From: JAWKOK01 sp963698255
Lineage (GTDB): Bacteria > Chloroflexota > Anaerolineae > Caldilineales > Caldilineaceae
Length of the DNA: 64,000 nt
Assembly: GCA_963698255.1 (NCBI GenBank)
Contig: CAVOQD010000037.1
Span: forward strand, 186,001-250,000
Direction: 5' to 3'
The translations under genes and the position numbers were made by a program. Positions within the stretch are counted from its first letter, which is position 1. Each line of letters begins with the position of its first letter. The notes beneath the pieces are model-generated. The model did no database searches and had not been told where the DNA came from. It worked only from the letters and a program-made list of their open reading frames with translations. Below are positions 39,410-48,466 of this stretch, piece by piece.

Positions 39410-39502
39410 ATGTTTGTGAAGAGTCAATGCTATCCAACCGATTTGACCGACAGCAAGTGGAACATTGTCCAGGATTTGATTCCACCTGTACTGCTCCCTG
39501 TC
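39410..39502 (+). pseudogene. N-terminal fragment of an IS5/IS4-type transposase
   Basis: MFVKSQCYPTDLTDSKWNIV followed by IPPVLLP is the DUF4096-like start of IS5-family transposases. The rest of the protein is absent. Marks a further, decayed insertion in the island. Confidence 0.6.
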
Positions 39503-39532
39503 TGTAATGTCAAGAACGGGTTTAGATGTCCA

Positions 39533-39599
39533 TTTGCCAGCGTTGATGAAACACAGTGCGTTTGGTATTGTCTGTTTCATAGCGCCAGTCTGGTCACCA
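39533..39599 (+). repeat. Shared module preceding attC-like site 6
   Basis: Third copy of the 66-bp module (GTTTGGTATTGTCTGTTTCA), closest to the 34388 copy. Confidence 0.6.
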
Positions 39600-39608
39600 A
39601 CCAAGCCG

Positions 39609-39669
39609 CGCCAACATCGCATACAGCGGACGGCGGCATTCGCCGCCGCCCCTTATGCCCCTGTTGGCG
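39609..39669 (+). repeat. attC-like site 6 (61 bp)
   Basis: CGCCAACA...TGTTGGCG, then GCATA / TATGC, then CGGCGGC / GCCGCCG around an ATTC loop: a compact three-step stem with unpaired spacers. The length is at the short end of known attC sites. Precedes the second toxin-antitoxin cassette. Confidence 0.7.
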
Positions 39670-39745
39670 GGCTTTCGACGTGAATGCGACGACAAATAGA
39701 AGAATCCGTGATAAAGTGAGCCGAGATGATTCAGTGATGGATTTT

Positions 39746-39760
39746 GCTCACCACGTGAGC
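39746..39760. promoter_or_regulatory. Palindrome upstream of toxin-antitoxin copy 2
   Basis: GCTCAC-CAC-GTGAGC, identical in sequence and distance (19 bp before the antitoxin start) to the element at copy 1. Confidence 0.5.
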
Positions 39761-39779
39761 ATGAAACGGTAAAAACCAC

Positions 39780-40016
39780 ATGGAAAAAGCACGAATTCAA
39801 TCGGATCCGAAGATCATGATGGGCAAGCCTGTCATTGCAGGAACCCGAATCACCGTAGAGCTGCTTCTGGAAAAGCTTGCAGCGGGAGAGACAGCTGAAC
39901 AGATCAAAGAGGCCTATCCGCATCTGCCGGCAGGCGCCATCCCGGCAGCACTTGCCTTCGCCGCAGAAGCGCTCAAAGCAGATGTTGTTTATCCACTTCC
40001 GCTGGAAATCGCATGA
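39780..40016 (+). CDS. DUF433 antitoxin, copy 2
   Basis: 78 residues, differing from copy 1 at four positions (KIMMGK, LPAGA, FAAEA, LPLEIA). ATGA overlap with the toxin is kept. The roughly 110 bp upstream is essentially identical to copy 1, so the whole cassette was duplicated, not just the genes. Confidence 0.87.
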   Translation: MEKARIQSDPKIMMGKPVIAGTRITVELLLEKLAAGETAEQIKEAYPHLPAGAIPAALAFAAEALKADVVYPLPLEIA

Positions 40017-40363
40017 ACCTCTTGGCCGACGAGGGCGTTGACAAGCCGATTGTTGACAAACTGAGACAAGATGGCCATGAAGTGGCCTACATCGCAGAAA
40101 TGTCACCAGGCATCGACGATGACACGATCTTGCGGCAGGCGAATGACAGCGGCGCCCTGCTCCTAACACTTGACAAAGATTTTGGCGAATTGGTCTTTCG
40201 TCAGGGATTGGTCCATGCAGGTGTCATCTTGATCCGGCTTGCAGGTCTGCACCCGTCAACAAAGGCAGATGTTGTTGCCACAGCAATAGCCGAACACGAC
40301 ACTGAATTACTCAACACCTTCAGTGTCATTTCTCCTGGCTCAATTCGAATTCGCAAGCAATAA
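40013..40363 (+). CDS. DUF5615 PIN-like toxin, copy 2 (intact)
   Basis: 116 residues: MNLLADEGVDKPIVDKLRQD, acidic residues in LTLDKDFGELVF and the intact C-terminus AEHDTELLNTFSVISPG. Serves as the reference showing the frameshift in copy 1. Predicted RNase toxin of a type II system; the last cassette of the island. Confidence 0.85.
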   Translation: MNLLADEGVDKPIVDKLRQDGHEVAYIAEMSPGIDDDTILRQANDSGALLLTLDKDFGELVFRQGLVHAGVILIRLAGLHPSTKADVVATAIAEHDTELLNTFSVISPGSIRIRKQ

Positions 40364-40412
40364 CGAGCTTGTCAACACTCACACCCAAAAACGGTCATGG
40401 CAAACGCCGCCA

Positions 40413-40503
40413 CGCCAACTAAACATGCACCGGAGCCGGCTAAATCTCGGGCAAATCAAGTTGCCTATACACTACCGCCGGCCCGGTGATGTAGTTGTTG
40501 GCA
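40413..40503 (+). repeat. attC-like site 7 (91 bp), right end of island
   Basis: CGCCAAC...GTTGGCA. Left arm ACAT[G]CACCGG[A]GCCGGC pairs perfectly over 16 bp with GCCGGCCCGGTGATGT, leaving two extrahelical bases six nucleotides apart. Its left half is almost identical to site 3, but the middle is shortened. Confidence 0.7.
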
Positions 40504-40570
40504 AGATCAAGAATACAGTGCGTCAATAGACAAAGATCGCAACTAATTCAACTCTTACTGAGGATCGCTC

Positions 40571-41733
40571 ATGAACAACCTGAAAATCACGAAGATCGAA
40601 GTCCATCAATTCCAATGGGAATCCGAAAATCTAGGCTACGACTACAACCAGTTCAACCTGGTCTACGAGAAAGGCTCGAAGATCACGCGGACGGGCTATG
40701 TCTTGCAGATCCACACGGACCAGGGCATCACCGGCGAATACATGTCCGGCGGCGCTGGCGAGTTTGCACAGATGGAGATGTACACCCACTATCTGCTGGG
40801 ACGCAATCCGCTCAAGCGCGAGCAGTTCTACAACGACGTCAAGCGCGCGCTGCGCAAGTATGATCGCATGAGCATGGGCCTGGTCGACATCGCGCTGTGG
40901 GACATCGCCGGCAAGCTCTACGATGCGCCGGTCTGGGAACTGCTGGGCGGCTATCGACAGTACGCTGCCGGCCTATGCCTCCACCTACCACGGCGATGAG
41001 AACGGCGGTCTCGATTCGCCCGAGGCCTTCGCCGACTTCGCGGTCCAGTGCCAGGAGATGGGCTACACGGCCTTCAAGATCCACGGCTGGGGCAACGCGC
41101 CCATCGCACGCGAGGTGGCCAATGTGCTTGCCGTGCGCAAAGCGTGTGGGTCGACGGACATGGCGCTCATGCTCGATCCGGCCTGCGAGTACGAGACCTT
41201 CGGCGACGCCCTGACGGTCGGCCGTGCCTGCGACGAAGCCAACTTCTTCTGGTACGAGGATCCCTACCACGACGGCGGCCTCTCGGTCTTCGCCCAGCGT
41301 CGCCTGCGCGAGATGATCAAGTACGCCGATCCTCATGGGCGAGCATGTGCGCACGCTGGAGCCCAAGGTCGACATGGTGGTGGGCGGGGCCACCGACTAC
41401 ATGCGCGTCAACCCCACCTACGACATGGGCATCACCGGGGCCATGAAGGTCGCCCACGCGGCCGAGGGCTTCGGGCTGGACGTGGAACTGCACGGCGGCG
41501 GCCCGGCCCAGCGCCACTGCATGGCCTCGATCCGCAACACCAACTACTATGAGCTGGGCCTGGTCCATCCCAACGCGCCGGCTTCGGGAGCGCCATGCAG
41601 CGACTATCCCGACACGCTGGACGCCATCGACGCCAACGGCCACGTGCCGGTGCCCGACGGGCCGGGCTTGGGGATCACGCTGGACTGGGATTTCATCGAG
41701 GCGCATCGGACGGGGTTGAAGAGTTACGAATAG
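40571..41733 (+). CDS. Enolase-superfamily (mandelate racemase-like) enzyme, two frameshifts
   Basis: ATG 40571 (MNNLKITKIEVHQFQWESEN). Cap-domain motif GLVDIALWDIAGKLYDAPVWELLGG; barrel motifs TAFKIHGWG (Lys/His), LMLDPACEYE (Asp), WYEDPYH (Glu-Asp), LMGEHVRT (Glu) and YMRVNPTYDMGIT. An extra A near 40958 and an extra T near 41311 break it; removing both restores YRSTLPAYAST and MIKTPILMGEHV. About 386 residues. Probably a sugar-acid dehydratase, resuming the catabolic block after the island. Confidence 0.82.
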
Positions 41734-41744
41734 ATGACAACATA

Positions 41745-41838
41745 TCGACCGCGGATTTCGGCTGATTAGGCGGATCTTCGCGGATTATTCTCAAAAAAAT
41801 CCGTGGCCATCCGCCTAATCAGCCGAATCCGCGGTCGA
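41745..41838. repeat. Intergenic long hairpin (CCGCGGAT family, copy 2)
   Basis: Nearly perfect 30-bp arms: TCGACCGCGGAT...CTGATTAGGCGGAT against ATCCGCCTAATCAG...ATCCGCGGTCGA, with A/T-rich loop. Best-preserved member of the family. Confidence 0.85.
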
Positions 41839-41871
41839 ATCAAGATTGAACGAATTCATTTGAGAGTACCA

Positions 41872-42862
41872 ATGAGAGTACAACAAACTCGGACGAACCG
41901 ACATCGACATTTCCGCCATCTGCCTGGGCTGTTGGGGATTCTCCAATGACTTCATGTGGCATGACCAGGCCGAGCAGGATTCGATCAACACCATTCACGC
42001 CGCGCTGGACCTGGGCGTGAATTTTCTCGATACGGCCGAGGCGTACGGCGCCGGCGCCTCAGAGGAAGTCGTGGGCAGGGCGCTCAAGGGCCGCCGCGGC
42101 GATGCCGTCATCGCCTCCAAGGTCAGCGACGCCAATCTGGCGCCCGACGATCTGGTTGCCGCCTGTGAACGCAGCCTGACACGGTTGGGCACCGACTACA
42201 TCGATCTCTACCAGATCCACTGGCCCAGCCGGGTCGTGCCCATGGGCGACACGCTGGAGGCGCTGCAAGGCCTGAAAGAGCAGGGCAAGATCCGGGCCAT
42301 CGGCGTCTCCAACTTCGGCCCGCTGGACATGGCCGAACTCTTTTCGCTGGGCCGTGCCGAGAGCAACCAACTGGCCTACAGTCTGCTGGCGCGGGCCATC
42401 GAGTACGAGATCCAGCCCATCTGCGTCGAGCAGGAGATGAGCATCCTCTGCTACAGCCCGCTGCTGCACGGCATCCTCACCGGCAAGTTCGCCACGCCGG
42501 ACGAGGTGCCGGACGAACGAGCGCGCACGCGCCACTTCTCCAGCGAACGGGCCATGACCGTCCACGATTCGCCCGGCTGCGAGGCCGAGACCTTCGCCGC
42601 CGTCGACGCCATCCGCCAGATCTCGGCCGATCTGGGCCAACCCATGATCGAAGTGGCGCTGGCCTGGCTGATCGCCCGGCCCGGCGTCGGCTCGGTCGTC
42701 ACCGGCGCGCGCAACGTGGCCCAGATCGAGCAGATCGTCCACGCCGCCGGCATCGACCTGAGCGCGGACGCCGTCGCCCGCCTGGACGCGGCTACCGATG
42801 AGGTCAAGGAGGCGTTGGGGACCAACCCCGATATGTGGCGCACGGAGTCACGGCTTCGGTAG
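41872..42862 (+). CDS. Aldo/keto reductase (one frameshift at the fourth codon)
   Basis: ATG 41872; dropping the G at 41878 gives MRYNKLGRTDIDISAICLGC, the canonical AKR start. Catalytic Asp and Tyr are in FLDTAEAYGAGASEE, Lys in VIASKV and His in YQIHWPS. The NADPH-site segment is AWLIARPGVGSVVTGA. About 330 residues. Reduces a sugar or aldehyde using NADPH; substrate unknown. Confidence 0.88.
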
Positions 42863-42965
42863 GCTTTGCACATATGCTGCCGAGCGATGGGACGCAAATG
42901 ACACGGATTGAGCGGATCAATACGGATCCTGCAAAACTATGACGGTCCGGCGTAAATAGATATAC

Positions 42966-43030
42966 GGTTCGTAGTGTGCGCTTTAGCGCAGATTCTAGAG
43001 ACGAGTGCGCTAAAGCGCACACTACGAACC
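42966..43030. repeat. Perfect 25-bp inverted repeat
   Basis: GGTTCGTAGTGTGCGCTTTA plus GCGCA, and its exact complement, around a 15-base loop. Lies in the 303-bp gap between the AKR and SDR genes; the rest of the gap has no gene. May be a terminator or a mobile palindrome. Confidence 0.8.
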
Positions 43031-43165
43031 ATCGGCTACCTTAAGCCGACATGTACTTATCAGTCTGAATGACAACCCGTACGAGCTGCCGCAAAGATTG
43101 TGTATAATTGAGCCTCGTTTCGCATCCGCACGCATGCCCATCATCGGAACCCAATGGAGAATCGT

Positions 43166-43990
43166 ATGACTCAAACAGCCCCACTGAAAGTACACATCAC
43201 CGGCGTCTATGGACTGATCGGCAACCTGGTCTACCGCCGCCTCAGCGAGCAGCCAGACCGCTACGACGTCTACGGCAGCGGACGACGCAGCATGAGTTCG
43301 ACGCGCGCCGACGCTGAATCCATCGCCCGCCTGCCCGACGACCACTTCGTGATCGCCGATCTGAGCGACGCCGACGCCGTGGCCGCGGCCATCGACGGCA
43401 TGGACGCCGTCATTCATATCGCCGCGGTGCCCGATCCCAGCGCGTCCTTCGAGGATGTGTTGTCGAGCAATATCGTGGGCACGCGCAATGTGCTGGAGGG
43501 CTGCCGGCAAGCCGGCGTGACACGGCTGGTCTACGCCAGTTCGATCATGGTCAACTGGGGATACTTCCAGTTCCAGGAACCCTATCGGGCCATTCGGGAG
43601 GAGCGCTTCGACGACATACCGGCCGAGATTCCCAAGGTGACCCATCTGGATCCGCCCCGCCCCACCGAACCCTACTCGGCCAGCAAGGTCTGGGCCGAGT
43701 CCTTCTGTCGTGTCTACTTCGATGCCCATGACATTTCGACCATCTGCCTGCGCATCGGCTATGTGAACAGCCACAACTACTGCGAGCAATCCAGCTACAA
43801 TTCGGTCTGGTGCAGCCACCGCGACATCGTCACCATGACCGAACTGGCGCTCACAGCGACCGAGCAGCCGATCTACGACATCTTCTACGTCACGTCGGAC
43901 AACCGACACCGCTGGGTGGACCTGGAGCATGCGCGGCAGATTGTCGGCTTTGTGCCACAGGACAGTGCGGAAGGGATGATGGGACGCTGA
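43166..43990 (+). CDS. NAD-dependent epimerase/dehydratase (extended SDR), uronate dehydrogenase-like
   Basis: Start ATG 43166 chosen for the GGAG seven bases upstream; ATG 43154 has no site. 274 residues with nucleotide motif ITGVYGLIGNLVYRRL, VIHIAAVPDPSA, YASSIMVN and catalytic YSASKVWAE. The pattern suits hexuronate dehydrogenase or a sugar epimerase. Its association with mannonate dehydratase and enolase-superfamily genes favours uronate oxidation. A TATAAT at 43103 may be its -10. Confidence 0.8.
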   Translation: MTQTAPLKVHITGVYGLIGNLVYRRLSEQPDRYDVYGSGRRSMSSTRADAESIARLPDDHFVIADLSDADAVAAAIDGMDAVIHIAAVPDPSASFEDVLSSNIVGTRNVLEGCRQAGVTRLVYASSIMVNWGYFQFQEPYRAIREERFDDIPAEIPKVTHLDPPRPTEPYSASKVWAESFCRVYFDAHDISTICLRIGYVNSHNYCEQSSYNSVWCSHRDIVTMTELALTATEQPIYDIFYVTSDNRHRWVDLEHARQIVGFVPQDSAEGMMGR

Positions 43991-44084
43991 TAGACCGCGG
44001 ATTAGGCAGATCTGGCGGATTCCCGCGGATAAAATCCGAATAAATCCGGTTTTGTCCGCTGAATCCGCCGAATCCGCGGTCTAT
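43990..44084. repeat. Intergenic long hairpin (CCGCGGAT family, copy 3)
   Basis: ATAGACCGCGGATTAGGC...GGCGGAT against AATCCGCCGAATCCGCGGTCTAT. Shares its outer ATAGACCGCGGAT arm exactly with copy 1 at 4405. Confidence 0.8.
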
Positions 44085-44109
44085 CCAATCAACACAAAAG
44101 GAGACGGCG

Positions 44110-45024
44110 ATGATCACCGCAGCGACGCGGCAGAAGCGAGACGAGCTACAACAGTTCATCGATGTGGTGCTGGCGCATGAGCCGGCTGTGCAGGGCGTCG
44201 TCGGCATCGGCAGCATCGCCAACGGCCTGGCCCGACCCGATTCCGACATCGACGCCATCGTCTTCTTGGATCCACTGGATCTCTACATCGCGCCAGCCGA
44301 GACGATCTGGCGACCGTCGGACGATTCCTTTCACAGCATCTTTTGCGACATCGAGGGCATCCAGCTTGACCTGGCCCGGCTCGATCTGGCCCACTGGTCC
44401 GATCCGACCTTCGAGTGGCCGGAGGGGCGGCGGGCCGAGCTGGCCGACGGCTGGCTGGCCTACGATCGGGACGGTCGGGTGGCGGCCTTGATCGCGGAAC
44501 GCACGGCGTACACTGAATCGATACGGTTGGCCAGGCTGGATGAAGCCATCGTCTGGCTGGACGAACATCTGGGCGGGGATGGCCCGCAACGGCGCTGGGA
44601 CAGCCTGGATCCGCTCATCGCCCATGATCGTTTGCAGGCGGCCTATGGCTACCTGGTTCAGGCGCTCTTCGCCGCCAACCGCCGCTGGCGACCCTGGCGC
44701 AACCGCGAGATGCCTGCTCTGCTGGCGTTGCCGTGGCTGCCTGAAAATTTCGCCCAACGGCTTGTGGATGCGGCCAATGCGCCCTCCTTCGATCACGCTG
44801 GTTACATGCAACGGACGGAAGCGCTACGCGGTCTCTTCGATGATCTTTGCCGACACCTGATCGCCGAAGGCGTCTATGGCCATGGTGACAATGGCGACGG
44901 TGACGATGGCGACGGTGAGCACGGCGATGATATCGTGGGCGAGGCCTTCATTCGCAGCCATGAGGAGCCAGGGCGTGCCTGGAATATGGATGCGTGGATA
45001 GAATCCCGCCACGGTTCAGCTTAG
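44110..45024 (+). CDS. Nucleotidyltransferase-domain protein with Asp/Gly/His repeat near C-terminus
   Basis: 304 residues, AAAGGAGA before ATG 44110. NTase signature GVVGIGSIANGLARPDSDID (GS and DxD), then FCDIEGIQLDLARLDL (third Asp). A helical C-terminal region may be HEPN-like. A low-complexity stretch HGDNGDGDDGDGEHGDD arises from GGTGAC/GGCGAC-type hexanucleotide repeats at about 44881-44930. Unrelated in detail to the cassette nucleotidyltransferase at 32519. Confidence 0.75.
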   Translation: MITAATRQKRDELQQFIDVVLAHEPAVQGVVGIGSIANGLARPDSDIDAIVFLDPLDLYIAPAETIWRPSDDSFHSIFCDIEGIQLDLARLDLAHWSDPTFEWPEGRRAELADGWLAYDRDGRVAALIAERTAYTESIRLARLDEAIVWLDEHLGGDGPQRRWDSLDPLIAHDRLQAAYGYLVQALFAANRRWRPWRNREMPALLALPWLPENFAQRLVDAANAPSFDHAGYMQRTEALRGLFDDLCRHLIAEGVYGHGDNGDGDDGDGEHGDDIVGEAFIRSHEEPGRAWNMDAWIESRHGSA

Positions 45025-45131
45025 CGCCATTGCTCTGATCTTTGCTATACTGTCTCACTCTGAATGAACGCGATTTGCGCTATCCGCGATCCATTTTGGC
45101 CGCGGCCCGTATAGTCACACCGGAAGCTCGT

Positions 45132-47172
45132 ATGTCGATTCTAACAATTCAGGGCCTGAGCCAGGCCTACGGCGATTTTGACGTCTTTGTCGGCGTCTCC
45201 TGCTACCATTCCCAACGACGGCAAGGTCGGTCTGGTCGGGGCCAATGGCGTGGGCAAGACGACCTTGCTGCGCATTCTGGCCGGCATGGATGTGCCGTCG
45301 GCCGGCGATATTCACATTGCCAAGGACGTGCGAGTCGGCTATCTGCGCCAGGAGGCCATGGACGCATTTGTCGGGCGTGACAACACGATCATCGACGAGA
45401 TGCTCACGGTCTTTGCCAAGCTGAAAGAGCAGGAAGCGACGATGCGCGACCTGGAGCATCGCATGGCCGCCACTGACGCGAACCTTGCCGACAGCGACGC
45501 TGCCCACGATGCGCTGATGGCGGAGTACAGCGCGGCGCTGGAGTCCTTTGAACGTGCCGGCGGCTATGACTACGAGGTGCGCATCAGCCAGGTGCTGCAA
45601 GGGCTGGGCTTCGGCCGCGAGGAGTGGGAGACGCCGCTCAGCCACCTGAGCGGCGGCCAGAAGACACGCGCGCTGCTGGCCCGGCTGCTGCTGGAGCGGC
45701 CCGATCTGCTCATCCTCGATGAGCCGACCAACCACCTGGACGTGCAGGCCATCGAATGGCTGGAGAGCACGCTCAAGACCTGGGACGGCGCGCTGCTCAT
45801 CGTCAGCCATGACCGCTATTTCCTGGACCGGGTCGTCAACCGCATCTGGGAGATGAGCCGCGGCGGCATCGAGGAATATCGGGGCAACTACACGGCCTAT
45901 CTCAATCAGCGTCAGGAACGTTGGGCGCTGCGCGAGGGTGAATTCGACACCATCAAGGAGAAATTCCTGCGCGAGCTGGACTATGTGAAGCGCAACATCG
46001 CCCGCGACAGCACGACCAACATGGCCAAAGGGCGACTCAAGCGGCTGATCCGCGAGGTCAAGGTGGTGGAGGCCGGCGGCCTGCAGGCGCTCAACAGCAA
46101 GACCTGGTCGCGCGTCATGGCCGAGGTGGATATCTCATCGACCAAGTGGAACGTGGCCGATGTTGAAGCCCACATCAAAGGGCTGCACAGTCCAGTCCAG
46201 CGACCGCCGCAGTTGGGTCTGCGCCTGGAGACCGACACGCGCAGCGGCAACATCGTGCTGCGCTCCAGCGAACTGAGCATCGGCTATCCCGGCGCACCGC
46301 TCTTCTCCACCGATCCCCTGATGTTGCACCGCCGCGAATGCGCGGCCATGATCGGTCCCAACGGCACGGGAAAGACGACCTTTCTGCGCACGCTCATGGG
46401 GCAGCTCGAGCCGCTGGAGGGCGAGATCCACTTTGGGGCCAGCCTGCAGATCGGCTACTTTGCCCAGGCCCACGACAAGCTCAATCCGGAGAACACGGTT
46501 CTGGACGAGCTGATCAACCACAAGCACATGCTCATCGGCGAGGCGCGCAGCTTTCTGGCCCAATATCTCTTCCGGGGCGACGATGTCTTCAACCCCATCA
46601 GCACGCTGAGCGGCGGCGAGCGCGCGCGGCTGGCTCTGGCCATCCTCAGTCTGGACGGGGCCAACTTCCTGCTGCTGGATGAGCCGACCAACCACCTCGA
46701 CATTCCTGCCCAGGAAGTGTTGCAGGAGGTGCTGGAGCGCTTCGCCGGCACCATTCTGCTGGTCTCCCACGATCGCTATCTGGTCGACCGGCTGGCGTCG
46801 CAGATCTGGGAGTTGCGCGATGGAGAGATGGGCGTCTTCGAGGGCACCTATGCCGAGTTCCTTGCCGAGCGCGGTCTGGCCGTCGAGGAGAAGAAGGCTG
46901 CCGACGCTGAAGAACGTACGGCTAACGGAACCGATCAGCGAACCGAGCGAACTCGCCAGAACCAGGAACGTAAGCAGGCCCAGGCGCTGGCCAAAGCGGA
47001 AGACCAGGTCCATGCGCTGGAGGAACTGCTAGTCAAGCTGGAACATGCCATGGCCGAGGCCAGCCAGGCCCAGGATCTGCGCCGGCTGCAGCGTCTCAAC
47101 GACCGCTACACCGAGACCCATGCGTCGCTTGAGAAGGCCATGGACGAGTGGGCGCTGATGGCCGAGGGGTAG
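45132..47172 (+). CDS. ABC-F family ATPase (one frameshift near the N-terminus)
   Basis: ATG 45132 (MSILTIQGLSQAYGDFDVF). An extra T near 45201 shifts the frame before ATIPNDGKVGLVGANGVGKT. Two NBDs: Walker A GANGVGKTT and GPNGTGKTT, signatures LSGGQKTRALLA and LSGGERARLALA, each with LDEPTNHLD. A linker with basic residues and a C-terminal coiled coil (EDQVHALEELLVKLEHAM) complete it. ABC-F proteins act on ribosomes (translation factors or antibiotic protection), not transport. About 680 residues. Confidence 0.9.
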
Positions 47173-47189
47173 TGCGCTATTGGATAGGC

Positions 47190-47294
47190 GCCGAATAGAA
47201 CGCGGATGACGCGGATCGGGCTGATTTTCGCGGACAAATGCCTGATCAATCCGTTTTTTTCAACCGCGTCCGCTCGATCCGCGTTCTATTCGGC
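47190..47294. repeat. Intergenic long hairpin (CCGCGGAT family, copy 4)
   Basis: Outer arms GCCGAATAGAACGCGGAT / ATCCGCGTTCTATTCGGC perfect over 18 bp; inner GCGGAC / GTCCGC. Lies between the ABC-F and Gfo/Idh genes. Confidence 0.8.
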
Positions 47295-47332
47295 GGCACT
47301 TCGACAGACGCGTAACAGGGGAGTGGGAATCG

Positions 47333-48355
47333 ATGGACGGCAAATACGGCGTTGGTCTGATCGGAGCGGGTTGGGTGGCCGGCGAATATGTCAAGGCGTT
47401 TCGCGATCATCCGTCGACCGAGATCGTGGGCATCTACAATCGCACGCCGGGCAAAGCGACGCGGCTGATGCAAGAGCCACGGCGTGGCGGGTGTCGAGTA
47501 TGCGACTCTCGACCAACTTTTGGCCGACGACCGCATCCAGATCGTCGCCTCCTGTACGCATCCGGACGTACGCGCTGACCACTGCGTTCGCGCGGCAGAG
47601 GCCGGTCGCCATATCGTCATCGAGAAGCCGGTTGGTCTTTCACAGCAGGATACGCTGCGCATCCGCGAGGCCGTGGCCAAGGCCGGCGTCAAGACGGTGA
47701 CCAGCTTTGTGTTGCGCTGGAATCCCCAGTTCGAGACGTTGCGCCAACTGATCGATGACGGCCTGCTCGGCGATCTGATCTACGGCGAGGCCGACTATTG
47801 GAATCCGGCCAAGCGATCGGACCCAAACTCTCCATACGCGCAGAAGGCGGTGGTCGGCAGCGCCTTTGTTTCCGGCGGCTGTCATGCTGTGGACATGCTG
47901 CGCTATCTGGGCGGCGAGATCATCGAAGTGTCGGCCTTTGCCGGCGATCCAAAGCTCAACCTGGCCTATGACTACCCGCCGGTGGCCGTGGCCATCGTGA
48001 AGTTTGCCAATGGCGCCGTCGGCAAGCTCTCTGCCGTCACCGAGGGCGACAGCCCCTACGGCTTCCACAGCCGCCTCTTCGGGACCAACGGCACGATCCA
48101 GGACAATCGCATCTACTCCTCGCGCAACTACCCCGGCGCCACCGACTACATCACGATTCCCACCATCACGCCCAACAGCGGCGACGTCTCCCACCATCCC
48201 TTCAAGGCCGAGATCGCTCACTTCATCCAATGCCTGGACGATGATGTGGAGTCCCACGCCTCGATCTACGACAGTTGTCGCTCGATGGCCGTCTGCTTCG
48301 CCATCGATGAATCGGCGGCTTGGGCGGGCAGCCGGTGATCGTCGCCTACGACTGA
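47333..48355 (+). CDS. Gfo/Idh/MocA-family NAD(P)-dependent oxidoreductase (two frameshifts)
   Basis: ATG 47333 with Rossmann motif GVGLIGAGWVAGEYVKAF. Frame change near 47480 leads into VEYATLDQLLADDRIQIVASCTHP and the family EKPVGL motif (Lys of the active site); VSGGCHAVDMLRYL supplies the His/Asp pair. Near 48320 a missing base truncates the end; restoring it gives AALGGQPVIVAYD and the stop at 48355. About 340 residues. Likely a sugar or inositol dehydrogenase. Confidence 0.87.
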
Positions 48356-48396
48356 ATCGCAGGCAATCCTGTCTACGTCGCCATATCGCCAGACGA

Positions 48397-48425
48397 TTGA
48401 ACCGCAAAAACAGATGTGCTATACT
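48397..48425 (+). promoter_or_regulatory. Sigma70-type promoter of the first DUF3782-like gene
   Basis: TTGAAC (48397-48402), 17-bp spacer, TATACT (48420-48425), 41 bp before the ATG. The TATACT and following TCGACTTGTCGG-like leader recur before the second copy (49043-49048), where no good -35 is seen. Confidence 0.65.
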
Positions 48426-48466
48426 CGAACTTGTCGGATAATCCCTCGATCTACAAGGAGAGAACA

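Noticed and set aside
25842..40503. Possible integrase gene for the cassette array
   Set aside because: No tyrosine recombinase motif (R..H.R..Y) was seen in any frame in or beside the island; only IS21, IS1 and IS5-type transposases are present.
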